Notes under the pieces: generated by a model | The model's input: the letters and a program-made list of their open reading frames with translations, nothing else | What the model was told of the DNA's origin: nothing | The model's database searches: none | Shown here: positions 11,701 to 24,231 of the stretch, one piece after another | Layout: every line of letters starts with the position of its first letter | Numbering within the stretch: position 1 is the stretch's first letter | Position numbers and translations under genes: made by a program | Assembly (NCBI GenBank): GCA_010093515.1 | Contig: MU001690.1 | Span: 169,901-233,900, forward strand | Reading direction: 5' to 3' | Length of the DNA stretch: 64,000 nt | Source of the DNA: Lineolata rhizophorae | Taxonomy: Eukaryota > Ascomycota > Dothideomycetes > Lineolatales > Lineolataceae

Positions 11701-12977
11701 AGGTGAGATTGTTGGCCATTGCATTCACATTCACCGTAAGTTCGTCCCACATGCCCCGTACACCGTCAATCTTCGCTTGACCGCCGAGAACACCTTCAGT
11801 ACCGACGTCGCGAGCCACTTTGGTAACTTCCATGGCGAACAGTCGCAGTTGATCCACCATGATGTTGATTGTTTGCTGCAACTCTAAGATTTCTCCTTTA
11901 GCAGATCTCTCAATCTTCATGCTCAGATCGCCGTGAGCGACAGCGGTTGTGACTTTCGCAATCTCGCGGACCTGATCCGTCAGATTCGTGGCCATGTTGT
12001 TCACTGATGCGTCGTTAGCGACATTGTCGGGGCACCAGGGCTACAACTGAACACGTACCGTTATCCGTCAACTCGGCCCAAATGCCGGACACCCCAGGAA
12101 GAACGGCTTTACCGCCCAGTCGCCCCTCGGTACCAACCTCGCGGGCGAGCTGCGTGACTTGGCTCGCAAATTCCTGCAGCTGATCAACCATGGTGTTGAT
12201 GGTGCGTTTGAAGGTTGCGATCTCCGGGTCCATCTCTCTAGCGTGAATGAGAACTTTCTTGCTCAGGTCGCCATTGGCAACAGAGGTGACGATGCTTCCA
12301 ATCTCGCGTAACGCCTTCTGGAAGGCGAGGTTCGCCTGCTGATGCTTCTGAAGCTCGCGTTTCATGTGCACAATGTCGCCGCTCGCATGCTCAAACGCCG
12401 CGCCCTGGTTACGGAGCTGCTGGTTGACCTCGGCACTGAGTTCCTCGATGTGTATCCGCTGGTTTTGGATCTGTTCGGCCTGCATGTTCAGGTGGTCCCT
12501 GATGTACCCCAGCTGCTCCTCGGTGAGCGTGGTCCCGGCCTGACGCTCGGCGCTGTGGCTGTCTTTGGAGGCTAGCCAATTGGTGACCCAGTTGCTCTTG
12601 GACTCGCGCGTCATGCCCGAGCCCTGGCGGGCCGACGGAGGCTGCGACGGGGTCCCGTTGCGAGGCGAGGCGCCGGCCGTGGCATCGGCGGGGAACGGCG
12701 ACGGCAACGCGGACTCGCCGGGCGTGATGGGCAGCGCGCTCTCGTGGACCCTGTTGGCCTTGGCCTCGACATACTGGACGCGGCCGGCGAGGGCGGAGAG
12801 CTCGCGCTCGAGGGCGGTCTTCGAAGCCGAGTCGGGGCCAGGAAGGCGCACCTGCAGGGCCTTGCTGCCATCGGCGGCGAGTTTGCCCTGGAAAGAGGCG
12901 TCGTGCGACGGGTCGAAGCGGTTGGCGAAGCCGGAGACGATGCCAGCGATGGCGTCGAGGGTCTCGTCGTTGGCCAT
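8760..12977 (-). CDS. nik-1: group III hybrid histidine kinase, NIK-1/OS-1 type
   Basis: Exons: 12977-12059, 12003-9383, 9325-9194, 9132-8839 and 8786-8760. The last intron is optional: it has GTGAGT, CTGAC and TATAG signals, and without it the frame ends at 8767. The product is about 1330-1345 residues with no membrane segment. Six HAMP-type repeats of about 92 residues follow one another, each with an AxxxGDLxxK-like core; the sixth is diverged. Then come the dimerisation/phospho-acceptor domain ([18 protein letters not shown], with the phosphorylated His), an ATPase domain ([16 protein letters not shown]) and a receiver with phospho-acceptor Asp in [11 protein letters not shown] and Lys in YLSKPLK. 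This family senses osmotic stress upstream of the Hog1/OS-2 MAPK pathway and is the target pathway of dicarboximide and phenylpyrrole fungicides. The architecture is intact and full length. Confidence 0.97.
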
Positions 12978-14786
12978 GGCAGGAGGGAAGATGCAGGGAC
13001 GAGCCTGCCTACTCGAGCATTGGGGTGGTGGATGGATGCGACGGAGACGGGATTATCTCGGTCGGCGGGCGGGACGCAGGGCGGGCGGGACGGGCGAGGG
13101 ATGCACGGATGCTAGCCGGGGCGGCACGCAGCAGAGTCTCGAGCGGCCGCTGTCGAGGCGGGCGACGGCGAGCGGAGAGGGCGGCGGACGGGCGGGCAGG
13201 AGGGCGGGCGGAGAACGAGTGTGGGAGCGGGATGCGGGCTGCAACAAGGTCGCGATGCGCGACGAGGCTCGACGGGGCGGACGTGGAGGACGGACGGGCG
13301 CAGGCCAGGGCGGGCGGTGGATTTTGGATGGGAGCGCTGTGGCGGGCGTGGGCGGAGGGGAGGGACGGGGGGTGTGGCCCACGGTTGAATGATGGGGAAG
13401 GCGGAGGGGGCGATCCAAGGGGTTGCACTTGCACGGCGCTCCGTTGTGCTGCGCGCGAGGCGGCGGCGGGTTTGGGAAGCAGCCGGGCGGGAGAGCGGGC
13501 GCGCTGCTGCGTCTAGCGCAACCACGAGGGCATACCTACGGCACGGCCGCTGTACCTATCCACCTACCTGCCTACATACAACGCACATACATACACGCCC
13601 ACGTAGGACGTACCTACGCCTGGCCTCCGTTAGTGCCCACTGCGTAGGTACGCGGGTGGGAGAGAGAAGAGGGGGGAACAAGGGCCCGTGGCCGCTTGGG
13701 CGCCGCTGCGGTGGGCGAGCCGAGGACGGCGCCCGTGGCGCGCCCGGTCCAGCGCCGCCGCGGGACGCGGGCAGGGGGGTGCGCCGTGTGACCAGATCCG
13801 CCCGCCATTGACGACGTTGCCGCGCCCCCTGGCCGGTCGCGCCGACATTTGCCGATGTCATCGCGGCACGTTCCCCCCGGGCGTAGGTACATCTGCCCCG
13901 GCGCGATGTATAAGACGTAGGATGTACCTACGCAGCTAGGTACGAGCATGTACCTAGGTATGTACCACTACGGAGTACTACTCGCGCGCATGCCGTCGGA
14001 CCCTTTCTTCGCCCAAGAATTGGCGGTGTGGCGGTGCCGCTCCTACCTTCGTCCTCTCATCTCGGTCCCTCGCTGGTCGCCCTCCGACAATGCTGCCGGG
14101 AACCGCACGTATCCGATGATCCGGCGTGCCACCGTCGTCTTGTTTGTCGTATCAAACAACACAACACATGGCCCACAACTCCACCTGGCGCGCGAGCGTG
14201 TGCATGGAGCCACCCCCCTGCCTACTGCTCTGCCGTGCTGCCGTCTAACCGGAGACGTGTTCCGGCCACTCTACGTAGTAGGCACAGCGTCCCAGCTGCC
14301 CGTTTGCACCTTGCCTGCACGCTCGACAAAAGTAGTACGGCGAATTTCAGAGCATCGTCAAAGATTGCATCGCCATGACAAGCCGCGTCCTTCTTTTTCG
14401 CGCTCGCGGTGAAGAGCTCACGTTGTGAACGGTCAGAGTGCCCACCGGTACGCCTGTGCGCCGAACTCAAAGGGACCGGTGTGGCTGCCTCAAAATCGCC
14501 GGATCCGGGAAATCCCAGGTCGCGCTACGGACGCTAGCATCCCCCTGGGCATCATGGCACACGTGTAAAGCACGACTCGTCCGCCAGACTCTGGCGGACG
14601 ACCAAACATTCCGCATTATGTCACAGCGCTATTTTAATAGTTTTCGTCTGCGATAGTAACCAGTACCCCTAACTCGGTTATCAGGCTGTTTGCAGCGTAT
14701 GTATGTACATGTATGGCAAGTTAACCCTTTTGTGGTTTTGGAGCAGCGTCATAGGCAGGGGAATACGTGGCTCAGGCATTTTTGCT
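12978..14786. other. intergenic, 5' region of nik-1
   Basis: This is GC-rich DNA directly upstream of nik-1 and downstream of the Laa2-like gene. Dense TACCTAC/TACGTAGG words lie at 13547-13625 and 13884-13977. Open frames on both strands translate to Arg/Pro/Ala-rich sequence with no recognisable domain. A long 5' leader for nik-1 is possible but cannot be shown. Confidence 0.45.
13547..13977. repeat. clusters of TACCTAGGTA / CCTACGTAGG palindromic words
   Basis: Repeated words TACCTAC, CGTAGGTA, TACCTAGGTA and GTACCTACG occur in two blocks (13547-13625 and 13884-13977). The same words recur near 283, 16830, 21530, 26250, 30500 and 54600, always between genes. Confidence 0.6.
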
Positions 14787-16534
14787 TCATCTGCGCACCA
14801 TCTTGGCGTGCTTCACTAAGTTCTCAATCACTCCCTCAAATGCTTCCTTGTCTCCAATTGCACTGTCTCTCTGCTTGATCCAGTACTCCAGTGCATCGTC
14901 CGCCGCTTTTTGAAGGTCTTCCAGTCGTCCAACATGGTCTTTCAATTCGGTGTCCGTCAGATTATTAAGTGCTACCTCCGTGGTGGATGCCATCATCGCA
15001 GCAGTACGTGTGTCGAGGTCTGGAGGCGGCGGGGGCCCTCTTCTCTTGCTCTTGCCTCTTGCCGATGAATCCACTGATGCCGAGGACTCGTTGCCCTGTT
15101 TGAGCCTCGCAACATCGCCAACCGCCCTTCCCTCGGCCGACGGTCGAGGCGATCTATCTCCTGGCAGGCCGATCGATGGCAATACTAGCTTCTTCTGTTT
15201 ACTCGCTGGCAGGATCTCGTCTAGGTCGACGGGAACTCCGAGGGAGACAAGGAACAATCTTCGGATCCGTGATCGGACCCAATTTGGTGGTTGGAGCGGA
15301 GGTGGTGCAACGAGCTGGGACCACAAGGACAGGCTGCGCTCCGATAAGAATGTGGATTTCAATTCTGGACCTTGGGGCGTAGGCTTGCTTTCGCTGAGTG
15401 CAGGGAATAGATCGGGCAGGTGTGAAGATGCCATTGCCTCCATCACGTCGTCCTCATCTTCGAGGCCGTCATAGTTCAGTATGTGCTGAATGGGCGAGAA
15501 AATAATCAGCTTCAAGAGCTCCTCCCAAAGAAAACTTTGCGAAAAGGACAGTCTGAATTCTACTGCCGAAGTACTTTCGACTTACAATAGGAGAAGGCAC
15601 AGGAGGAGGTGAAGGTGCTTTCGCAAAGGAGGAGTTGTCAAAGGCAGATTCCGCTTCCTCCGTTGGCTGAAACCCCTCATCAAAGTCCCCAAAGTCATCA
15701 TCATCCTCTCCGCCACCCTCCTCGAACTCATCAAATTCGTCGCCCATGTTACCACCATCACCATTGTCCCCTGGGGGTTCTTGTGCATGCTCAACAGGAC
15801 CGTGGCTACTAGCGGGAGAAGGGGAGGAGAGGGAGATGTCTTCGTCGCGTGGCGACCTCTCTACTGGTGGGAGCTGCTCATCTCCGGAGGAATATCTGTT
15901 CATCGCTGCAGTTGGTGATCCTTGCTCCGTCAAAAATGCTCGTTGGAAGCATGCAAAAGGAAAGTCAAAAGGGCCGCTTACCATGCGGAGGTCTGTGCGA
16001 AGGGTCGGGGGCCTTCAGGACGATATCAGGTGTAGCATCGGCCTTGCGTAGCTCATGCGCATTGGTGCCAGGAACATCCCCATGGCTCGGAGAATCGTCA
16101 ACCTTCTCTACGACGGTCTTGGGTACAGGAGAGCCACCGGGAGTAGTCGGTCTATCCTCGTGACGCAAGCGGGAGGCGCTACGGCTTCTAGGCACTATCT
16201 CGACTTCGTCGGGGACAGCATCCTGCATGCGCATTTGATACGCAGGCGTGCCTGGGACCTCACCATAGCTCGCCGTATCGTCAACCCGCTCCACTCGTGT
16301 CATGGGTATGGGAGAGCCCATGCCGGAGCGGGCGGCTGCGGGCTTTTGGCCCTCGGAGGCGTCAGAGAAGTGCTCGTCCGCGTCAGACGACTCTACGAGC
16401 TCTGTCAGCTTCACTTGCAGTCGATAGCGATGGGGACGGTAAGGTGGAGCACGATCGGGGCACTCACCTAGCTCGTGGGCTCCCGGATCTTGTAGTTCGA
16501 CGCTCTTGCGCGGGGGCTCAAGATCGTCGGTCAT
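14787..16534 (-). CDS. Laa2/aftiphilin-like clathrin-adaptor accessory protein (candidate)
   Basis: Exons: 16534-15982, 15905-15586 and 15485-14787, about 523 residues. A further in-frame intron at 16402-16467 (GTGAGT...CTGACAG) would shorten this to about 501 and give HELELVESSDADEHFSDASEG-like continuity. The N-terminus holds two degenerate repeats, each with a VERVDD/VEKVDD core followed by a VPGTPAY- or VPGTNAH-type core and DAxPD. The middle has an acidic Phe/Asp block (EFDEFEEGG, DDFGDFDEGF), typical of aftiphilin/Laa2 adaptors that bind AP-1 and clathrin. After the 100-bp intron comes LNYDGLEDEDDVMEAM ending in DLFPAL, then a Pro/Lys linker and a helical C-terminus. Predicted role: AP-1/clathrin trafficking at the Golgi or endosomes. 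The family call rests on motif resemblance only. It is divergent from NSP1. Confidence 0.6.
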
Positions 16535-17483
16535 GGTGGGGCGAACTTGGGAAAGTGGCGGTGGAGAGGGGAAGGTGTAGAGATACGCGGGGGATAAGAA
16601 GGTGCCGTGGGCATAAGGCGGAGACTACCGGGTTTAGGCGGCTGACAATGAGGCAGTCAGATGCGGGGACGGGCGACGATGAGCGCCTGAGGGAGGGAGT
16701 AGTGTCTAAGACGGACCGGATGCGGCATGCGGCGGAGGCAGTGCAAACGATGCTACGTATATACCCGGAAGGAACCTCGTCGGGCGGCGCGGGCGGCGTG
16801 AGACAGCAAGTAGCGAGCGGGTATAGACTAGGTACGTAGTAAGGGGCGGCTACATACCACTAGTCAGGTCCCAGACCGTCTCAAGTCCCTGGCCGGGTGG
16901 CTCCCTAGAGCGGTTACGGTGCAGGCAGAGTGACCGGAGCACGTCCAGCTAGTACCTTGCCGGTAGGTACTTAGCATTTCGCAGGCCGCGCGCGCGTGGC
17001 TCCGCAGCCGACGCCGAGCCCCGTGCACGCGCGCGGCGCCAGGAAAAAAACACGCCCGAGCTGCGAGCTCCCGTCCGTCGACTTGGGGCATTGACGCTGC
17101 ACGCCGCCTTCTGCCTTCAGCGCGCCCGTCCCTTCCGCGCCGTCCATCGTGCCTCGCTTTCGCTGATAGCGCCGCACCGAGAGCAGCCGCCAACGCGCAC
17201 TCGAGCGACCAACAACGTGACCGTTACCGTCGCGGAACGCACGGCGTGCCTTCCCCGCGTGCCGCTCCCGTACCTCCCTTCGGACCCAAGTGCCTGCCTC
17301 GCCGGCGCGTCTATCGCACCTACCTCCCGCCGTCGAGGACTCATCCCATCAACAAAAGCTTTTCTCATTTACGCCAGCCAACTCACCGACTTCAATCCGC
17401 CACGCCGCCACGCTCCTCCGGTCTTATCGCAAGCTCAAGAGCCACAACACAGACCTTCGCCCTTCGAAGCGCAGGACGGCATC
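16535..17483. other. divergent promoter region, Laa2-like / NSP1
   Basis: About 950 bp lie between two divergently transcribed genes. A TACGTAG/TACATACC cluster lies at 16826-16860. The right part is pyrimidine-rich, as expected for the NSP1 leader. Open frames running into NSP1 from 17091 are leader sequence in frame by chance. Confidence 0.5.
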
Positions 17484-20053
17484 ATGTCGGGCGGGAACAG
17501 CACTCCTACCTGGAACTTCGGTAATGTCAACAATAGCGGCAGCAATTTGGGCAGCTCTGCCCCTAGCGGAAGCGGTGCGGCTGCTGGCAGCGGTTCTGGC
17601 GGTGGAAGTGGGAGTGTTTTCGGTGGCTTCGGGGCTCTAAGACCCGCCGGCAGCTCGATCTTTGGAGGTCTCACGTCGTCGGCCGCCAACACGCCATCCT
17701 TCGGCCAAACTCCTACCACGAGCGGTAGCGGGCTTTTCTTAAGCGGCGTCTCGTCGTCGGCCACTCCTAGTCCCGCGCAGACAGGCACTTCCGGGTCTGG
17801 TTTTTCCTTTGGAAAGCAGCCGGAAAAGCCCCAGTCGCCATCCTTGTCCGGTGCGCAAGCTTCAAACACCAGCTCAGGTGGTAGCGGAGCAACTGCTACG
17901 ACCGCATCTCCGTTCACTCTTGGGGGCATGACATCCGCCGCTGGAGCGAGTACGCCAAACAAGCCATCAAGCTTTGGAAGTAGCTTCACTCCTGCCGGAC
18001 CACCACCCTCTTCCTCTGCCGGTGGTGGCGCATCTGGCTTTTTCGCTGGGGCTTCGGGGCAATCCTCCGGTCAAGCTGGTGGCCAAAAACCACTGCCTTT
18101 TGGTGGCTTCGGCGGCGGCGGACAGCAATCGTCCAACCTTTTCGGTGGCTTCTCCCAGACAAATACTCCAGCAACATCTGGCGCATCGGGCGGTCAGCAG
18201 GGTGCCGCGGGCCAGAAATCTATGTTCGGTAACCTTGGAGGGGGTTTCACTCCTAAAACTGCCGGCCCTACGCAAACTGAACAGACCAGCACCAGCAGTG
18301 CTCCCTCATTATTTGCAAATCTCGGGGGTGCTTCTGGTGCAGGCTCGCCTGCGGCATCAGCTACTCAGAGTGGGGGTTCGAAACCGTCCCCATTTGGCCT
18401 TGGCAGCACTCTGTCGACTCAGCAGTCCAGTTCCGCTACCGCCGCTACCGCCGCCACCACTGCTGCCTCTTCCTCTCAGCTTAGCGGAGGTACTACGACC
18501 ACTGCTAGTGGCCCACCCAGCCTATTTGTAGCGTCTTCATCCCAGCCTAGAAACGCTTCAGGGACTACTAGCACGGCTCCCAGCTTATTCCCACCATCCT
18601 CCTCCCAGTCTGGGAGTGGTACCACGACAGCTCCCGCAGCGCCCAGTCTCTTAAATCCACCGTCCTCCCAGCCTGGAATGACGTCCCAACCTTCGGCACT
18701 TGGTGGTCTGTTTGGCCCCAAAGCCGCTAGTACGACCTCACAAGCCCCGGTCTCTTCAGCTCCGGCGTCTTCAGCTCCGGAGTCTTCAGCTCCGGAGTCT
18801 TCAGCCCCGGCCACGACCAGCGGAGGAGCTAGTACTTCAACCCCCAGCGTGTTTGGTGGAATGGGTGGGAGCTCTGGGGCTGGTGGGCAAAGCTCTTCCG
18901 GCGCCAGTAATCAAGGTGGGGGTACATTTTTCGGCGGACTAGGCGGTGCTTCTGGAGCAGCTGGCCAGAGCGGAATTAGTGGCACTTCAAAGGCTGGCGG
19001 GTTTGGCGGAATCGGCGCCAGCTCTGGACCCAGTGCTCAGGTGACGTCGACAAATGCGCCGGCCACCTCCAGCCCAACCACTTCAGCACCTACCACAACA
19101 GCGCCTACGACTTCGACCCCGAGTCTCTTCGCTCCGGCAACTAGCGCTGGTACCGCTACCACAGCACCGAAAAGTGATACTCAAACTGCCACCGCCGGCC
19201 CCCAAGATCGCTTCAATGTCCGCAGCACTCTTGGGGCATCCACGGCTGGTGATCCCAAGGCGGCGCAGATGTCACGGCTACGCAACAAATCAATGGATGA
19301 GATTATCACGCGATGGGCAACTGATCTATCAAAATACCAAAAGGAATTTCAGAAACAGGCACAGCAGGTGGCTACCTGGGATCGGCTCCTTGTCGAGAAC
19401 AGCGACAAGATTTCAAAGCTCTACACGCGTACGTTCCAGGCTGAGCGCGACGCGGCCGAGGTCGAGCGCCAGCTCAACATCGTTGAGAACCAGCAGGGTG
19501 AGCTTGCCGCATGGTTGGATAAATACGAGCTTGAAGTGGACGAACTGGTAGCAAGGGAAGTTGGTGGGGGGCTAAGCGATGGCCAATTGCAGGGTCCGGA
19601 CCAAGAGAGGGAGAAGACGTATGTGTAGTTCAGATCTCGTATCCTCCTCATGGCATGCATGGGATGAGCTAACATTCGCACAGTTACAAACTAGCCGAGA
19701 AACTGACGGAACGCATCAACGGTCTAAACAAGGATCTCGCAGACATGATTGGCGAGATCAATAGTGTCTCCGCTACGTTGACCAAGAATAATAAGCCCGA
19801 TGATCCGGTATGTCTCTTTCAATTCGCGCGTAGCAAAGATATGCTAACGGTTATTCAGCTTACCGCAATCGTACGCGTTCTTAACGGGCATTTGCTACAA
19901 TTACAAAAGATCGACACAGGCGCCGCCAACCTTCAAAAGAAGGTCGCCGAGGCCCAGAAGGAAGGTCAACGGATGGGCGCCAACGGCTACAACGGCGTTA
20001 GCCATGACCAATCGGAGGACTTTATGCGCTCGTTCAGGTCGAGCCGCAAATAG
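17484..20053 (+). CDS. NSP1: nucleoporin NSP1 (FG nucleoporin of the central channel)
   Basis: Exons: 17484-19618, 19684-19807 and 19859-20053, about 817 residues. The ATG at 17484 starts the FG domain directly (MSGGNSTPTWNFG). Residues 1 to about 570 are a Ser/Thr/Gly/Ala-rich region with many FG, GGFG and SLF repeats, the phase that binds karyopherins. The C-terminal third, from about FNVRSTLGAS, is the Nsp1 coiled-coil domain (RNKSMDEIITRWATDLSKY, then TWDRLLVEN). That domain anchors the protein in the Nup62/Nsp1-Nup57-Nup49 complex and the Nup82 complex. The 65- and 51-bp introns keep phase exactly (KTYKLAEKL and DDPLTAIV across the joins). Full length for the family. Confidence 0.97.
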
Positions 20054-20474
20054 AGCATGATGTGAGCAGAGCAAGTACTTGCTGGGCTAGTGGTTTGAAA
20101 CTGTTATCCGCAGAGTAGCGTCTCACGGGGATTGGCATCGATGTTTTTGTCCTGTCCTGGATAGTCCAGAGTCGAGGGATTGATGCTGCAGAGCACACAA
20201 AAAAGTAAACATGCAAAAGTGCACGGATGTGGAGGTCAAGTAGTTTGGCATAGTAGAGCGGCTCAGCCAACCTACCTAAAGATTGGCTTTTCTTTCTCGG
20301 ATTCCAGCGCATAACCCTGGGATGCAAGAACCTTCCAACGGGGAAATGCTTAATTGTATACTAGAGTATAGAGGAGCATGCAGTAAGGTTATGACATTCC
20401 AGGGAAACTAATACAGATTGACTGCTACCACGGTTCTTTCCATCTCGCTGCTGTACAATTGCCCAAATACACAC
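20054..20474. other. convergent 3' intergenic region, NSP1 / INH1
   Basis: About 420 bp between two convergent stop codons, AT-richer than the coding flanks, presumably holding both 3' untranslated regions. Nothing else is seen. Confidence 0.5.
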
Positions 20475-21058
20475 CTAGTGCTGCTCGCCGCCTTGCTCCT
20501 TGGTGAGGTCGTCACTTTAGATAGTCGACCAATTAGCTAGACGCTTTGACGCTCGAAGATGGGGCAAAAGGAATCCAAAGGGTCCACCTACATGTGCTTC
20601 TCGAGCTCATCCATGTGTTTCCTCTGTGCCGTGATCTTTTCCTTTAACTGCATAAGCCTATTCCAGCAGTTAGCGGCCGGCATTCGGCGTCGATGGCGCT
20701 GACAAAGCAATGCGGTCCGATTGAGATTCATTGGTGATTCGTACTTGCGCTTTTCTTCCTCTTTGATGTATAGGTCCTCGTTGGCTTTCTCGCGTCGGGT
20801 GTAGGCGTCCCTGTACGCAGACAAGCGGGGAAATTAGCTCGAGGGCCCCGCTGGACCACGACGGCACAGCGCTCGGCTTCGAAAGAGCCGAACACGCCGG
20901 ACGCTGGGCCGAACGACTTACCCGGAGCGCTCGCCGCCCGGCCTGGAGAAGCCAGAGCCCGTGTCTCCGGCGGACATGAGGCGGGCCGAGGTCGACAGAG
21001 CACGTCGAGAAGCGACGACAGGGGAGAATGCGCGAGCAACGGAGGCGGCGCGAAGCAT
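20475..21058 (-). CDS. INH1: mitochondrial F1F0-ATPase inhibitor (IF1/INH1)
   Basis: Four small exons: 21058-20922, 20810-20745, 20657-20592 and 20514-20475, exactly 309 coding bases, 102 residues. The N-terminus is an Arg/Ser/Ala-rich mitochondrial presequence (MLRAASVARAFSPVVASRRA). The mature part has the IF1 signature: a Gly-rich DTGSGFSRPGGERSG stretch, then a charged helix REKANEDLYIKEEEKRK joined to LKEKITAQRKHMDELEKH and ending DDLTKEQGGEQH. IF1 binds the catalytic F1 sector at low pH and stops wasteful ATP hydrolysis when the membrane potential collapses. The four-exon structure is supported by phase agreement at all three joins (introns 111, 87 and 77 bp). Exon 2 ends AA|GTACGA and the AATAG acceptor at 20658 restores KRKLMQLKEK. 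Confidence 0.95.
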
Positions 21059-22772
21059 TGTTGCAACTAGGATGACGAGGCCCGAGTCAAACCAGGGAAC
21101 GGTTGGGTTGTTGCTGATGGAGGGGAGCGAAGGCGGATAGAAGCAACGATGTCGGAGGTGTGGAGTGACGACGATAGCTTCGGTCGAATAAGGTGACCGA
21201 TGCTTGGCGCGCGGCCAGCAGCCAGTACATGTCACGTGATGCGGGCTTCACTGACAAAATCGGCGCATTGGAGAAGACAGCCAGCCTTTATTGCGGTGTT
21301 GATGCCAAGTTATCGAGGCAAATAGGTACGCTGATCTCTTAATGGCACCAAGGCAGTTGTTCACATGTGTACGGCGTGCAGCCAATTGAAGCTCAATTGT
21401 GCTGTGGGCGGAACAGCAACGCACTCAACAGCTGGAACCTTCCACGGCTGGCGCGCCCCACCGCCTGCTGGCACCTCCATTCTCGCCCGAGATTGCGTAA
21501 GGAGTGCCTGGCAGGCATGCTGGCCGCCGTACCTACCTAGATACGTGCCCAGGTACATACCTAGGAGTAGGTACATACCTAGGTAGGTAGACATCAATCA
21601 CGGCGGTCACCTGACCGGACGGTTGCCTCAGCCACCAAGGCACAGGTGCTGTGGGGCAGGTTTCCGACCGGTCTGGGCTGGCCGGGGCGCTTCAGGCCAG
21701 CAGCAGGCCTGGCCGAGAAGCCCGCGGCGGCGCGTTCCGGCCAACGCGGCATTGCCATGCCGGGCGGTGGGCGGCGAGAGTGGCGGGACGGCCGGGCAGA
21801 CGAGGCGGCTCTCTCTGTCGCCCTCTCGCTGCGGCCGCGAGTGATGCGCGGCCGCGAGAGGGCAGGCGCTCGCGAGCAGGCGCTGGCGGAGAAGGCGCCT
21901 CGCTTATTAGCGCCGCGCCCGGCGCCCTTCCCTCACCTCGCCCGCCCGCGACCTCCCACCACCACCTCCCCAACCTTCGCTCGCAACCGCCTCCTCTACA
22001 TCTGCTTCCCGCCTGCGTCTCCTCCTGCTCCGCGCCATTCGCCTGCAACAAGCCCGCTCTCTGAGCTGTGCCTCCGCCTGTGCACGCCCGCCGCCCGCGC
22101 CCCCCCGCCCGCTGCTCATTCCGCTCGTCCCCGCTCCCGTGACTGCCGGTACGTAGCGGACAGCCGCCGCCGCCCCTCTCCCCCAAGATCCCCGTCCCTT
22201 TCGTCATTTCGTCATTTCGCACGCCTCCCCCCGTGTGCGACTCTGGAGAGCGGCCGCTGGCTGGCGCTGCCTGCAAGAGCTCTCGGCCCGGCCCTCGCCC
22301 AGTCGTCCCGGCCTCTTCTTCCTCTCCGCCCTGCCACCTCGCCCTCGGCCCTTAGCGGCTGCGCGTTAGGTGCGTGCGGTCCGCTGCTTGCGTCGCACGT
22401 CTCAGATTGCCCTCCCCGTCTTCCACTCCGCCCACACCCACAGCATACACGCACGCATAACACAAACACACACGCGCGCGCGCACACCTACCTCATCGCC
22501 TTGCCCTCGCGCGCCGCCCGCACGTCTCAACGCCGCAACGTCCCGTTTCCGGCTTGCGGCCTCGTCCTGCCCGCAACAAACAAAACGTGCCGCCTGCCGC
22601 TTCTTTCTTCACCCCACTCTGCACTCGCCGTCCGTTTGCCGCCCCGCACCCACAACACGCACGCTCCCCGTCGGCTGCGGCGCGCAACGCGTTCTGTCCG
22701 CCGCAACGCGCCTTGGTCGCGTCCTCTTTTAACGTCCGCGCTGACATTGCGTCCTGTAGACCTCCAGAAACG
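21059..22772. other. divergent promoter region, INH1 / 14-3-3
   Basis: About 1.7 kb. 21528-21592 is a cluster of TACCTAG/GGTACATACCTAGG words. From about 21600 to 22770 the plus strand is strongly C-rich and pyrimidine-rich, typical of the leader of a highly expressed 14-3-3 gene, and includes a short CA/CG tract at 22461-22484. The long open frame from 21646 is compositional. Confidence 0.5.
21528..21592. repeat. TACCTAG/CTAGGTA palindromic word cluster
   Basis: Four to five overlapping copies of TACCTAG, GGTACATACC and CTAGGTAGGTAG occur within 65 bp, so the region can fold back on itself. Confidence 0.65.
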
Positions 22773-24154
<1,382 letters not shown>

Positions 24155-24188
24155 TGAAACGAAAGTACTCCATCGATCCTTACCTCTG

Positions 24189-24191
<3 letters not shown>

Positions 24192-24229
<38 letters not shown>
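24192..24229. repeat. (TG)19 microsatellite
   Basis: An uninterrupted TG dinucleotide run of about 38 bases downstream of the 14-3-3 gene. Confidence 0.95.

Positions 24230-24231
<2 letters not shown>

Noticed and set aside
17435-17989. 184-codon frame antisense to NSP1
   Set aside because: The low-complexity Pro/Leu translation is the complement of the Ser/Gly-rich FG region; NSP1 on the plus strand explains the openness.
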